Of a DNA stretch of 64,000 bases, positions 12,371-23,977 are shown piece after piece (the stretch's first letter is position 1; every line of letters starts with the position of its first letter). A program made the position numbers and the translations under genes. The notes below the pieces were generated by a model, which saw only the letters and a list, made by a program, of their open reading frames with translations, was not told the DNA's origin and did no database searches. This DNA is from Oscheius sp. JU75 (lineage: Eukaryota > Nematoda > Chromadorea > Rhabditida > Rhabditidae), in contig JASJZC010000007.1 in NCBI GenBank assembly GCA_037178855.1, positions 2,480,001 through 2,544,000 on the forward strand, in the 5' to 3' direction.

Positions 12371-13401
12371 ATGCCGACGCTACGCTCTATTACCTTTCTA
12401 ATTGTCCTGGTTATGTGTGTAGGTAAGCGCAATCTGTTTATAAACAAAATGTTTTTCTTCTTTATCTCTAAAGAATGAATCACCAAAATCAAATAAATTC
12501 CGAAATCGATAGAACTAGCTGGTACGCAAAATAACCCTTAGTTTTCTGGAGCGTATGTGGTTCTTCCTTACACAGGTAAGTTTGACTGCAACAATCGACA
12601 TTGAAAAAACCAATATTTTTTTTTAAACAAACTTGGAGAATCCACCTATTTTAGAAGGAGCAAAGCGATGCTACTCTGGATCAAAAGACCATTTCGAATC
12701 CCGTCCCTGTGATACTGGCGTCGATGGCAAATTTGTCTGTCAAAAGTTCACCTGCGTAGGAGGAAGATGTAAGTATTGTTATGTATCAGTTTGAGTGTTG
12801 TTCTTCTTCTCTCCTTATGTTGTTTCTGTTGTTTTTAGCCCCATTCATTTTGCGCACGTGTGCCAACAAGAACATGAACTGTGTCGCCGGTCCGGCAATC
12901 TGCAAGTTTAGTAAGGGGACCGGAAGCTGTGCAAGATGCGACGGAGACAACTGCAATGCCTAGATGTATATAAAGATTATGTTCTTCTTAATCCGACAGT
13001 TTCTTTTTGTGTTATTCCCTAGCTGCTTGTGCTGTAAAAAGTGGTAAGGCAAAAACATAATCAATTCATCATTATTACTATTACAAATCGTATATAAGTT
13101 ACATTTGCTTTCTAATAAGCATTACGTCACCAAAGACAGCCTAAATTACTTTTTTGTTTATCAGTGTCGTGCCTACGTTTACAGGAGATTGGATATAAAG
13201 TTTTTTTAACCGGTTGCAGTATCGGACAACTACACTGTTCGCTCGTGCTTAGAAGAGGGAAATAACTGCCGTTCAAATACGCAGCTTTGCAAGCAGCAGG
13301 GTGGAGTTGATGATTGTGAGCTCTGTGATGGGGATGACTGTAACTCTGCTAATGGGATTTCTTTCATAACCGCTGGCATACTTTTCATGTTGTTACGTTA
13401 A
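12371..13401 (+). CDS. Ly6/uPAR-type three-finger protein with alternative last exons
   Basis: Exon 1 (12371-12422) encodes a signal peptide, MPTLRSITFLIVLVMCV, two bases after a TTTCAG acceptor. Exon 2 (12655-12768) carries Cys residues of a three-finger fold (KRCYSGSKDH..RPCDTG..FVCQKFTCVGG) and ends in phase 1. Exon 3 (12839-12963) fits that phase, ends CDGDNCNA and stops, giving a soluble form. Exon 4 (13220-13401) fits the same phase, carries the parallel motif CELCDGDDCN, then a hydrophobic tail GISFITAGILFMLLR typical of a GPI-anchor signal. Exon 3 has its own stop, so the two are mutually exclusive ends. A 21-base microexon (13023-13043) flanked by good splice sites could precede exon 4. 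AATAAA signals lie near 13456. Worm Ly6 proteins often act on receptors or lipids at the cell surface; the specific role here is unknown. Confidence 0.75.
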
Positions 13402-13542
13402 AATAATCCTTGGCCATTCGATTACGTCTTTCATTTTGAAACCTTGCATTTTTCAATAAACAATAAACCCTTTTCATTTATTCATCCAGGTGCATTGACA
13501 GTCGAGTATCTAATGTTGTAGGACAGTCTCAGAACTTTTCCG

Positions 13543-13766
13543 TTAGGCGACCTCGTTCTAAATTATCGTAACTGGGTAGAAAAGCGAAACAGTACCTTCA
13601 AGCTGAAACCTCCCGTCTTGTAAACAGATTTTCGAAATGCGCAAAGGAGTATAGAAAATGCAACAGTGAATACGACAGCACCAAAGGAGAAGCCTAGAGC
13701 AAAGGCAGGCCACGAGTCAGAGGTACCTAGAAACCAACAGAACAAGTCCGAGAGTTGGGTGGTCAT
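13543..13766 (-). CDS. Small single-pass membrane protein
   Basis: A small two-exon model. The first exon begins at 13766 and encodes about 57 residues with one strong membrane segment (LGFSFGAVVFTVAFSILLCAF) followed by a basic stretch (RKSVYKTGG). It ends at a GTACTG donor. A TTTAG acceptor then leads to NEVA and a stop at 13543. A minus-strand AATAAA near 13478 follows the stop. The gene converges on the Ly6-type gene, and their 3' ends nearly touch. I do not recognise the family; short membrane proteins can also arise by chance. Confidence 0.45.
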
Positions 13767-14771
13767 TAAAGAAGAATTGAACGGCGTGACCTACTCCAAT
13801 CGATGCCGAACAGGAAGGCCATGAGAGAACAATGACTTTACAGCATGCAAAGCAGAATCAACTGTGATGGATCTGACTGTAAATGGACTGTCAGTCAGGA
13901 GGCTTCCACGTACAATGCACAGCTGAAGTGACCTGCGGCGACCCTCTCGTTGACCCTGGAGATACGGGTATCAGACGCGATCAAGACCATCCAGTATCAA
14001 TCCAGGCGCGAAAAAGCGGCTAAAACAGTGAAAATCTAGCGAAGACCATATTGATATATTGCTATCATCTGCCGTATTGACACCGTTACCCGACTGCTAA
14101 ACTGGTAGTGTACAACTTCGATTTTGTCAGAGAGTGAGGAAAAACAAAATGAAATTCGAAAGTTCTTTCAATATGAAAAAATGATTTGACCAAAAAATAC
14201 AACCACTAAGAGAAATAGAAGTCTCATATAAAAAGTTTCAATACAGTACATTGTTCTTTGAAAAACAGGAGCTTCCAAACTTGTCAAATATGGCAAAGGG
14301 CTGAAAGTAAAAGGAATGAATGAAAAAATCTGTCAGACTTCTTCTGTCATATACAAACGATATCACAACCAATATCCACATTTACACACTGTTATGCTTA
14401 CGCATAGAAAACTATATCAAACCTAGGCTGCCTTTGAATAATCACGAACTGTGTTTGATTCTCTGATCCCGTCTCTTGGTGGTTTCGTCAATCTGACAAG
14501 TGTTCAACGAAGCCGAGATGACTAAGATGTTATTCTTAGACAGAAGAGAGCTTCTGTCAAAGTCATGGCCAGCCCTCCCTCAGCCAGGAAGGCAACACAT
14601 GACCTCTCAGTCATTCAGTCTGTCAGTGTCATATGTCCTGCGGCAAAAGTGCTCTCTGTGTAAAGCTTCTTCACACACGCATCCAAGTGCGTGTGTAGCC
14701 GGCTTCATCTTTTAGCCTTTCTAAATTCTTCCTTTTAAAGTTCGATGAAAAGATTTCATTTTCAGGACACC
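13767..14771. other. Intergenic
   Basis: No supported gene. The open frame at 14500-14715 (+) lacks features. The final hundred bases are T-rich and lead to the acceptor before the secreted protein at 14772. Confidence 0.45.
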
Positions 14772-15638
14772 ATGAGGACCGCTGTGCTTCTCAGTCTGTT
14801 CTTTGTCATTGGACTTGCCTATTCTGTCCTTAATGAAGACGTGAGTGTCTATTACAACTTATGAAGGGAATCTTTTAAATGCTAGTGTTAATTTGGTGGA
14901 TTCTAGTGTTTACAAAGCAAGACAACTGAATTCCGTATTCTTTTTAGTCGTCTTTTTGAGACTTTATTTGAAAACAGAAAAAACTGACTAAAGAACATGA
15001 TAATACAAAGAATAAAGAAATCCGCCAGCTTATAATTCTTAGCATTTTTGTGGTCAGACGGAGAAGACTAGTCTATTATTTCCCGTCGCTAATTTCTAGA
15101 GATCAAACTGTGATACGTGTCTACCGTACCACTTAAAAATTTCTTGCTCTTAAAGAGAACACGAAAAAATATCTGCTAGACCCATCAATCCTGAGTAATT
15201 ATAGTTGCACGAGACTAACAGTTGCTCACGTCGGCGTTCTCTTGTCTCAGCGTACACCTCGAGCAAATTCCAGAGCGTGCAACCGCCAACCCATCAAAAA
15301 ATGCAGAGTTTTTCAGACCGTTGTACGCATCATCCGTGCAGCCGATGACAGCAAGTCGTCCGAGGAGGCCGAGAAGAAGGAGGCCGCGGAGGAGCAAAAG
15401 AGCGAGGCCAAGGACGACTCTACCGAAAACGAGAAAGTTAGCAAGGCAGTTGAAAAGGTAGAGCCGTCTGTAGCCGAATCGGCTGTTTCCCAGGCACTCG
15501 AAGAGGCGTCCGGTGACAACAGCAACAGCGAGGTAGTTGAATGTCTAGACTTAAATCGTGGAACGTGAATCTGTTCAGGCAACTGCCACAGTTGAAGAAG
15601 GATCAGGAGCTGATGCCACTTTCTTCCCCCAGGCATAA
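14772..15638 (+). CDS. Small acidic secreted protein with Ser-Gly sites
   Basis: Three exons: 14772-14840, 15251-15532 and 15579-15638, all joining in phase 0, for about 136 residues. A TTTTCAG acceptor lies six bases before the ATG. The first exon is a signal peptide (MRTAVLLSLFFVIGLAYS). After a basic stretch with two cysteines (RACNRQPIKKC), the mature protein becomes Glu/Ala/Lys-rich and probably unstructured. It ends with EASGDNSNSE and EEGSGADATFFPQA. The SG dipeptides in acidic context resemble glycosaminoglycan attachment sites and echo the proteoglycan at 20.8 kb. Reading straight through the short last intron gives an alternative end at 15568, but the GT..TTCAG pair and the better SG context favour splicing. 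Function is unknown; extracellular location is inferred. Confidence 0.65.
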
Positions 15639-16189
15639 GCTCATTTTTCTCTTCTTCTATTCATTTGTATATAACCTCAAAACGAGCCTTAAAGCCAGAA
15701 TTCTTTCAAATTGTTACTCGATTACGTAGTCAGTAAAATACATGTCTACACAGAGTTCATGTTTGAGAAGTAGCTGGATGGGAGGGACTGACTGTCGATG
15801 CCAGCTGTACAGATGTTCCTGGTGAAAACGAACCTACGGCATTCGCATTGACTTCCGGTACTAGTACGCTAGCTGAAAACAAGCTTCCTTCTTCGTCAGA
15901 AGTCTTTTTTTGGAAGCAACCTATTATCGGACTCATGAATATATCACCAAACCTGTTTTTCTTCGCTTAATAACGTTCGTTAGAGAAAAACATAAAATTT
16001 GTCATAACAAACACCTTTGATCCTTTGCGAAAAATAACTACAAAGGAAATTTCGGTTGTATAGTAACTCTTAGCGTTTGGACTTACTAAGCATTTTTTTC
16101 GGAGACGAGCAGAATAGACGAAACTCTCGGTTGAGTGTAATAACGATGACTCTAAAATATATTAGCGATACTTTTTTTTTTTGTAAATC
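15639..16189. other. Intergenic between convergent genes
   Basis: This lies between the 3' ends of the acidic secreted protein (+) and the first srx gene (-). I see only AT-rich sequence and no coding exon. Confidence 0.5.
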
Positions 16190-17525
16190 TTACGGGTCCA
16201 GGAAATGTAACAAATTGAACGGGACTGTGGTGAGAAGGAAAACCATCCACCTATAGTCCGGCCACCACCAGCCAAAAATAAAGTAGCATAGGAGTTCAAT
16301 CACAAACATTGTGTCCTAATAATTTTTGATTAAGCATTGCGTATGCTTTTACCTGAATTACCACCTGCTTGAAAAAGTTTACTTCTCGTTTTCTTCTACT
16401 AACTTGATGCGCATTTGTCTGTCCTACTTGCATCTGAAAAGTCTTTTGATTGAAAAAAGTAGTGGACTTACTCGAGTCAGCCGATGAACTTCGTACAAAG
16501 TTATCAAGTCGACAGCTGCGATGGCGATGATGATACCCAGATCCTTGTAGAAATCGATGTACCAGGCAATGAACATGCAAGTCTTGAAAAAGGTGTGCAC
16601 ACATACATTTGACTTACCTCGTTCTGTGAAAAACCAAACACCCAGAACTGTTCGACAAAGTACAAGTCACAGGGAACTGAATTCATGCATTATTGTTGCA
16701 AACCCACTTACATAATTTGTACAAAATAATAGCTGTAGCTATTGGTATCCCCCAGCTGACTGCGATAAAATGAAAAGTATGGCGCTTGCTGAAAATTTTC
16801 ACTTTTTACAATACTAGTTTGCGAAGTTCAATGTAAGGTCTATAAAATTACGGATTTAATAGCTGTGATTCATATTTTTCGAAGAACATCCAAGATACAA
16901 TCTGTTATTCGCATTGATAAGTGCATTCGGTAAGGTTTAAATTAGAAAGGCAATTGTGTGGCTATGCTCTTTGACAAGAAATACTAAGTCTCAAGAAAGA
17001 TCTCAAGTACAGAAAAGCATACTTATTATCCTTCAGATTTTAATTAAACGTCCTCCAAATTTACCTGAAGATTTTGTCATACTTCAACGGGAGACAAATG
17101 GCACACAGTCTATTGACAGCAATAAACAGATGCGACCAGATGCAAATATCATAGGCAATCAGAAGGATGAACCCGGGATGCAGAGAATACTTTTTCATCC
17201 AATCTATTTGGCTGAAAATCAAGTGAGAACATTATGCAAAAATCTGTACAAGTAAACCATAGGACAGAAATAAAAAGCAAAGACTCCTGAAATGAAAGCT
17301 TCTCCTGAAGCTTGACTGGCCATCATTCTTCCAAACGGATTGTTCAAAGTGGTCAGTTTCCTTGTGAACGACGCAACGATTATATTCAACCAGAATCCGG
17401 GAAACGAAATCTTAAAAATATTAAGCAATGGAAAGGATTAGTCTTACAGCGAATACGATGACCGCCACCAGTTTGTGCTCTTGTATCGGCATCTGTATCA
17501 TCACTTCTGTATTGTTTTTCTGCAT
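16190..17525 (-). CDS. Serpentine chemoreceptor, class srx
   Basis: A multi-exon seven-membrane-segment receptor of the nematode srx class. From the N-terminus: a short outside segment (MQKNNTEVMIQMP), TM1 (FPGFWLNIIVASF), the class-typical LNNPFGRMMASQ, and TM2 (FISGVFAFYFCPMVYL). TM3 reads AYDICIWSHLFIAVNRLCAI with the NR corresponding to the DRY position, followed by CLPLKYD. Then come a TM4 exon with HTFHFIAVSWGIP, a Cys-bearing loop (PCDLYFVEQFWVFGF), TM5, a basic loop (SRRKREVNFFKQ), and a last exon with FVIELLCYFIFGWWWPD ending FLDP and stop. Such receptors usually act in chemosensory neuron cilia, with unknown ligands. The neighbouring gene at 18.5-19.8 kb has the same architecture and exon layout, so the pair arose by tandem duplication. 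Confidence 0.85.
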
Positions 17526-18489
17526 TTTCAAGCGAAACAAAGACGAAACGCGATCGTAAAGCTTTGGAGACTAAAGAAGTAAACGATACTAAATCTGTTT
17601 GTGATTCAGAGCCGGATTAGCGCTCAAAGCAAATGCTACGGTATGGGAGGACGTCTCTGGAGACAACAACACATCAACTTCTATTGTTGTTAACTGTACA
17701 CTAAACGAGAGAGAGAGTAGTTGTCAATTTTAGTTTCCAGAGCTAAAAAACCATCGCTAATATAGTTGCTTTGCTATTATCACGTTTGGAATTCACTAAA
17801 ATTACCGTGATTCCTAGCCTGACACTGGTGAATACATGCTTTACCGTTTATTGATCTAAATTTTACTTTTTTCTAACCGTGTCTCCGTGATGAACGTGAG
17901 CCAAAAGAGTAAGTTTTTATTCTACCAGTCTATGCATGAACGGCTGATCAAAATAGTTTTAGTGACAGTTTTCAATACAAACTACAAATAAAAGACCCTT
18001 GCCTATTGTGGTAGAAATGTTCGCAAAAATCACAACGTGAAAAGAATAAAACACAACTTAAAAGAATTAAAAGCTGTCTACTGCTGAGAAGCGGTGCCAG
18101 TGTGAGATGCAACTTGATGAGAAATGCTCGCTGAAATTGAAATATTAGTTACAAAAGAGAATGGCCAGAAAATTCATTTTGGAACCCATTAAACACTGTC
18201 TACATGCCAACTAAGGGACAATTTTGAAAATGTAAATCAGTATTGGGAAGAGCATTCCTGAATACGGTTGACACTTCCAGCGGGATGACTACTGGAATGA
18301 CCCACACTTTCTGGATATACAGACGGTTTTCCAGATAGGATTGATTGCAAGGTATCTGACATTTTCGAGGTGAATTCGGGGGTGAACTCACATAGCATGA
18401 ACTTTGGCGAGGCGAAGAATTTGCGGAATTCTCGGTTAAAGGAGATGGTGATGATTCTGAACTCGTTAATAGCATTGCCAAAAAACAGT
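17526..18489. other. Spacer between the two srx genes
   Basis: About 960 bases between tandem receptors, without a supported exon. It should hold the 3' end of the upstream copy and the promoter of the downstream copy. Confidence 0.5.
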
Positions 18490-19759
18490 TTACGGATCAA
18501 CGGTGTGGACGATATTCCAAGCCAATGTTGTCATAGAGAAGACTACCCACTTCTTGTCAGTGAACCACCAGGCAAAAATGAAGTAGGTTAGAAGTTCGAT
18601 GACAAACACAATACCCTAAATCATAAATGTCTTATCTTAGTAAGGGTATCTTTGAAACCTGGAAAACAGCTTGCTTGAGAAAGTTGACTTCGCGACGACG
18701 ACGTTGTATCTGCTGAGCCGTGGTAGAATTTGCTGTTCTCTAAAGCAGTATTATAAACCTTTTGCTGCACACGAGCTGCACACAAAGCACCCAATACCTT
18801 TGGACACCGTAAGAAGAGTTATCGTAAAAGCAGGTTGAAGCCCAGAATTACATAAGTGAACAAAACTTCACTGACTTTCTGAGCTCTATGAACTTCAATT
18901 ATGGTGATAGAGTCGACTACGGCTATGACGACCACAATTGATATGTCTTTGTAGAAGTCAATGTTCCACGAAATGAAGTTGCAGACCTTTAAGGAAAACT
19001 GGGTAAGTTCATGGATGTGGAAAATTTACCGGATTATTTGTAAATCCAAAGACCCAAAATGTGTCAATGTAGTAGAGATCACAGTCATCTAATGAATACG
19101 TAATTTTCTTAAACAAATTTGAACTTACAAACTTTGTAGAGAACTATAGCCGTGATAATCGGAATTATCCAGCTGACCACAATGAAGCGCGTAGTGTTCT
19201 TGACGCTGAAGATCAAAACGTGAAAGTGATGTAAATAGCAAGACAATGTTAGTCGTCCGACGGAATCATCCAAATATCAGCAAATTCTATGAGTCAACGT
19301 ACCTGAAGTAGCGATCGTACTTTAGTGGAAACACAATGGCACACATCCGATTTAAGGCTACGAACAAATGAGACCAGATGCATATGTCGTAGGCAATGAG
19401 GTTGATCCATCCAGCGTGTCGAGAGTGATCTTTCATTGCTTTTACATCACTGTGACTGTATTGATAGGCGTGACATGTGCCAACTCACAAAAAGACCATG
19501 GGACTGAAGTAGAAGGCAAAAACTGCAGAAAGAGCAGCTTCTCCAGTAGCTTGACTTGCCATTAGACGCCCAAAAGGATTGTTCATGGTTTTCAGCTTGC
19601 GGGTGAATAAGCCTACAATGGTGTTTAAGACGAATCCATTCACCGAGATCTGAATTTTTTTTGGTCTGTCTACAGTGTTCACACTCGTACGCAGAAGATT
19701 ATGATGGCAGCAAGTTGAGACTCGGTGACTGGAAGCTGCATGACCATTTTATTTTCCAT
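18490..19759 (-). CDS. Serpentine chemoreceptor, class srx (tandem paralogue)
   Basis: Same layout as the receptor at 16.2-17.5 kb. It starts MENKMVMQLPVTESQLAAI. TM1 is in VNGFVLNTIVGLFTRK, followed by MNNPFGRLMASQ and TM2 (ALSAVFAFYFSPMVFL). TM3 reads AYDICIWSHLFVALNRMCAI, then VFPLKYDRYF. Later exons give FIVVSWIIPIITAIVLYK, DCDLYYIDTFWVFGF, FYKDISIVVIAVVDS, the basic loop RRRREVNFLKQ, and the last exon FVIELLTYFIFAWWF ending HTVDP and stop at 18490. The conserved positions of the two proteins match block by block. No frameshift or stop was seen, so both copies look functional. Confidence 0.85.
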
Positions 19760-20815
19760 GGAGGCGAGCTGTATATGAAAACAACGTGAAAACTTTGCAA
19801 AGTTCGCGGATATGTATAGCCACAAAGAATTTCCACACGTTTCTGTGATCAGAATGTGCGGTAGAAAGAATTTTAAGAGCTAAAGTGTTAACGACAAACA
19901 TTACTGGAATACGGCACGTTTGTTATGACTGTAGCAATAGTATAAGAAGCTCTGAAGTTTTCTTCAGATTACTGTGTCTGATTATATATCCTTCCCTGAT
20001 AATCCGGCTTAACAGCCCAGAAAGAGCAGTGCCTGAAAACAATAAAACAATAAAATTTCTGCTTTCGCCAATGCAATATACTTCTCCTTTGAACAGAGAT
20101 AACAACTGTTTCATCAGTTTGTTGTTTGTTGTTCCGGGAGTAGTCATTAAATTGCCGTTCAGTAGAGGCAAAGAGTGTGCGGAACTCTAGTGGAACGAGC
20201 TGGGATAAACATGAGCTGCTGTACGACTACCGCAAGTTCGGATATGCGACTATAGACGAAACTTAGAGAAAAGTCTCTGTCCGAGAGCGTGACTGTTGGA
20301 AGGCGAGTGTCCGGACCGTTTTTAAGACTACGAGTTTCCGGACACTAGCTTTAAGCCTATTTGCTTATACCCCAACAAGATCTGATTGTAGTGACAGTCG
20401 GTCTCGTCTATTAAAATCTACTTAGCCTGGCAGACGTTTCAATGCTAGGTTTGGATTTGTTGTTAGCAGTCTTAACCTTACTACTCCAAAAAGGTTTCAA
20501 ATAGTACTTCAGCATGTCTGAAAACTACAAAAATCAAAATACACCATTAGGTATATCCTTAATAAAGTCGGATAATCCTCCATTGTTGCTTTCCTCTTTT
20601 GAGCTGTCTCTGTTCGCCATTACTATTTGTAAAGATGCGGATTAGTGTCTACCAATTATCGTCGGGACTAGGAATATAAACTCGTCTGAGAAATGGAAGC
20701 TTTATTAAGGATTACAAAGAAGTGGAATGGCAGTGGGTTCCATGACCCGAGTGAGGAGAATTGTCAACGGGGTCTATGGAATGTACAGAACAGACAAGCA
20801 GCGATAAATTAGTTA
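19760..20815. other. Intergenic
   Basis: This lies between the srx start and the proteoglycan stop. Overlapping open frames on both strands at 19885-20190 show no domain or splice structure. No gene is supported. Confidence 0.5.
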
Positions 20816-21771
20816 TTACTCGGCAAGAGCTCCACTTCCCTCACGGATAAATCGGACAGGCGCACTGATAACGGTCTTCAACTGTAATTTTATACACGGC
20901 AACCTTGTTCATACCTCTCCAGATCCTTCAATGTCGCGGGAAATACGACCGGAATTTCCCGAAGACTCCACTCCAACAAAATCTGATTCGGCGCCAGACC
21001 CCTCTTCGGCGGCCTCACGAGTAATGCGAGCTGAATCATGAGAGTTTGACATAAACAACAGTTGGTACCGTCCTCGTCCGAGCCAGATCCTTCAGAGCGG
21101 GGAGCACGCAGTCCGATGTCCTCGTTCCCAGAAGACTCGAGAGGCAGATCAGCAAAACGAGCCATATCGAATCCGGATCCCTCGGCGACATCACGTCCAA
21201 GACGACCACTACCCTCTTCCTCAAACAGATCGGATGCATCGTCACGGAGAACACGGATTATATCAGCAGATTCAAGTCCAGATCCTAAAAATGGTATGTT
21301 CTCTGAGGAGAATTTTGTTGACCTTCAACACCGCGAACAGGTCTGGTTTCAACATTCTCAGCTCCAGAGCCTTCGAGAGGGATCGCGATCTTGAGCTTGA
21401 CTTCCTCATCAGTTTCGGAGGGACCGGCGTTCACCTGAGAGAATAACCCCGCATTTTCACATTAGTATTGCAAAAGTCTAAACCTATATAACGTGTATGA
21501 CTCACAAGAAAACATTCTTTTAGATTTATGAACAGGCGAACCTTTTTGAGAGCGGAAGGACCGACAGTGGCGTCAGTGCTCAAATGTCCCTCTTCCGATG
21601 AGCTGCTAGAATCCGGAGTTTTTGTGTCACGACGAACACGGACGAGCTATAAACTCCCAAAGGTTAATTAAGTCCGGCACTCACCCCTTCATTTTCCAAA
21701 AAGTTATCGAATCGGCTAAACGTGAAGCAATTGGCGGACACGATCAGAATGAACAGAAGAGAGAGGTGCAT
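20816..21771 (-). CDS. Ser-Gly-repeat secreted proteoglycan core protein
   Basis: A six- or seven-exon gene starting four bases after a TTTTCAG acceptor. It encodes a signal peptide (MHLSLLFILIVSANCF), then LVRVRRD, a possible convertase-type basic site. The rest is an acidic chain carrying EGSG about eight times (EGSGAEN, EGSGLES, EGSGRLG, EGSGFDM, EGSGSDED, EGSGAES, EGSGE, EGSGAL), with two ESSGN variants. Ser-Gly flanked by acidic residues is the known attachment context for chondroitin chains, so this is probably a chondroitin proteoglycan core like the nematode CPG proteins. Most exons carry one to four repeats, and the exon borders fall next to them, suggesting growth by repeat duplication. 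It ends FIREGSGALAE and stop at 20816. I see no other domain. Confidence 0.75.
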
Positions 21772-23286
21772 GGTTCTGAAAATAGAATGATTGAAATGTG
21801 TTAAAACTGTGAGATTCAGAAAAGTAGCTACGAACAGTGCTCAGGACAACTAAGCAAGAGTTTCCTATCAACATTTCATAGGAACGAGGAAGGTTTCCGG
21901 GCCGAGGACAAAGCCAAACTCGTTCTTAATCCAACTGTATATTCACAAGAAAGGAAGGGGAAGTTTTTGACAAAAAATCATCAACGAGAAACGAGAGGTC
22001 GAGCCGAGACCGAGCTATAACTTTCTGCGTGTAGTGATCGGATGGCCACTGTTTGCCCATTTGATTACCACGATCATAAACTCGAAGATTTCTGTTGACA
22101 TCTCAAAGTTCAACGGAAACATGAGACAAAGGAGTAAAACAATTGATTAAACTATTATGCCCTTGACAAGGCGTTAAGAATTAAAATTACACTAGCAAAT
22201 GATGAAAATCGGAGGGCACAGCGGGTGGTCGAAGCCTGTTCAGACTTTCCCCGTCTCTCCTTATATACGATATTTTGAGGCGGATGACTAAGACCCCAGA
22301 CAGTCTGCTCGAAAATACACTGTAAGAGATGCGATTATCTGAGTCATATGAGGGATGACGGCTCTCAAGGTGAGTCACAATTACCGCTAGGTCAAGGGAT
22401 ACGAGATGTCGAGACAGAGGAGGTATCCAAAGATCACCAAGACCAGAAGACATGACTAGAAAGTTTGCAAGAGTTTCTCTGATACAGTCAACAGCTGAAT
22501 GTCGAACCAGGAAACCTCAAGACATGCTTACAAACAGGCTTACATAAAATGCTTACAAACTGCCTAAACACACCAACTAAACAGAATAACCGATGCGTGG
22601 ACTGGAGGTGTTTTGGACAGTCCATGGCTAGCCATAACCGTCTCCCCTAATCGCACACTAGCTTAATTAGCTGCGTTTATTGCGCAATAGGTCGCATTAG
22701 GCGGGAAAGACGATAAATACAAAGTAGCATCTCAACTGATGATCTCTTCAAGCTACTTGGTACCTAATGGTAGTGTTACGTAACGGTTAAAAACCTATCA
22801 AAAAATTAAATGAACTGCAGACAGGGAAGTTATACCTTGTACGATAACAGGCACTGACTAAACCCTCGGGGTATACCGCCGACGGGGAACATGACCCAAC
22901 AAAAGGGACAATTGTCGACGCTAGGATTTGGGAACTGCGACCCGATATGAGTCAGGTTGGGAACAGGATAGGGAGAATGTCGGTCTGAGCATCTTATAAG
23001 CTCCTTGATCTTCGCGAGAAGAGAGACGCTGTGGTCATTGAGATTGTTATCCAAGGGCTGCGGTAGCGTCTAATTACGCTGCCCATCAGCTGATGCCATC
23101 TCCGGAATGATGAGTATGCCCATGCATCTGCCAATTTTGGAGCCCACTGATTGAAAAGATTGGAACATTCTGGAAAGGTCACTAGCATTCATACTTTGGG
23201 AGAATAAAAGTATACCCGTTTATTTTGTAACGATGTAAAAGTATGTACAAAAGCATATCTCGTTGCGCTTTTGAATGAGAACTCTT
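21772..23286. other. Intergenic, upstream of the proteoglycan gene
   Basis: About 1.5 kb without a supported exon. Several short open frames (22187-22453, 22830-23054, 22994-23188, all minus) have no domain or fitting splice sites. The region probably holds the proteoglycan promoter and the 3' end of the next minus-strand gene. Confidence 0.45.
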
Positions 23287-23977
23287 TTAAACAATTTCTC
23301 CAGCTTCTTTCGGTTTTGCCTCGCAGCTTGGCGCTCGAAGAATCGTCGGTCGGACGTTTTGAACCGTCGACTGAACCGTAAGCTGTTCGTCCTGTTCCGG
23401 GACAACACTGAGCTTTTTGTCGCTTGGTCTTCGAGCACTGTTGAGTTGGAGGTAAGCGGATGAGACAGACTTTGCAATATCCTGGAAATATGTTTTCAGC
23501 CAGTTTGACGAAGTTTGTATCAAAAAAAAAATCCAACTACTTACTCTTCGCGATGGATAGGACGGTCTGTCCAGGTCCAAGTCCATTTCGTTCTCACGAA
23601 TGAGCTCCTTGGACTCGTGGGTGGAAGCATAGTTCGACTCGGGCCTGAAACAAAACATTTGTTGCGGGGCAATGTCTATAGAATTTTTTAGAAGTCTGAA
23701 CATCACTCTCAGGCATCTATTTTTGCTGTGACGCGAAAATACGCGACTAATCGAAAAATAACATCTTTTGATATAATTTGTAAGTTCTTGGATAGTTTGA
23801 AAGTTTAATGAAGTTCAACGCAATTAAACTGAGTAAAACATATTCATGACAATCATACCTGTGTCCAGAAAGAAAAGTGACCATCGCATCCGGACACGTC
23901 GCCATTGAAACGAGCCATGCGAAGAACATCACGCAGCAGAGAACGACAATTATGATTATCGCAATCAGTTCGTCCAT
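23287..23977 (-). CDS. Small single-pass membrane protein, uncharacterised
   Basis: Three exons give about 135 residues. The ATG directly follows a TTCAG acceptor. Exon 1 encodes a strongly hydrophobic N-terminal segment (MDELIAIIIIVVLCCVMFFAWLVS reads as one membrane helix) and ends at FLSGHR. Exon 2 encodes an acidic stretch with NEMDLDLDRPSYPSRR. Exon 3 (DIAKSVSSAYLQLN..) is polar and ends KPKEAGEIV and stop at 23287. The short acidic head before the helix and the long polar tail suggest a type III protein with a cytosolic tail. I do not recognise it. Splice signals and phases are consistent across all three exons. Confidence 0.6.

Noticed and set aside
15541-15568. Read-through end of the acidic secreted protein (VVECLDLNRGT)
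   Set aside because: A GTAGTT..TTCAG intron at 15533-15578 gives a better continuation with an EEGSG site.
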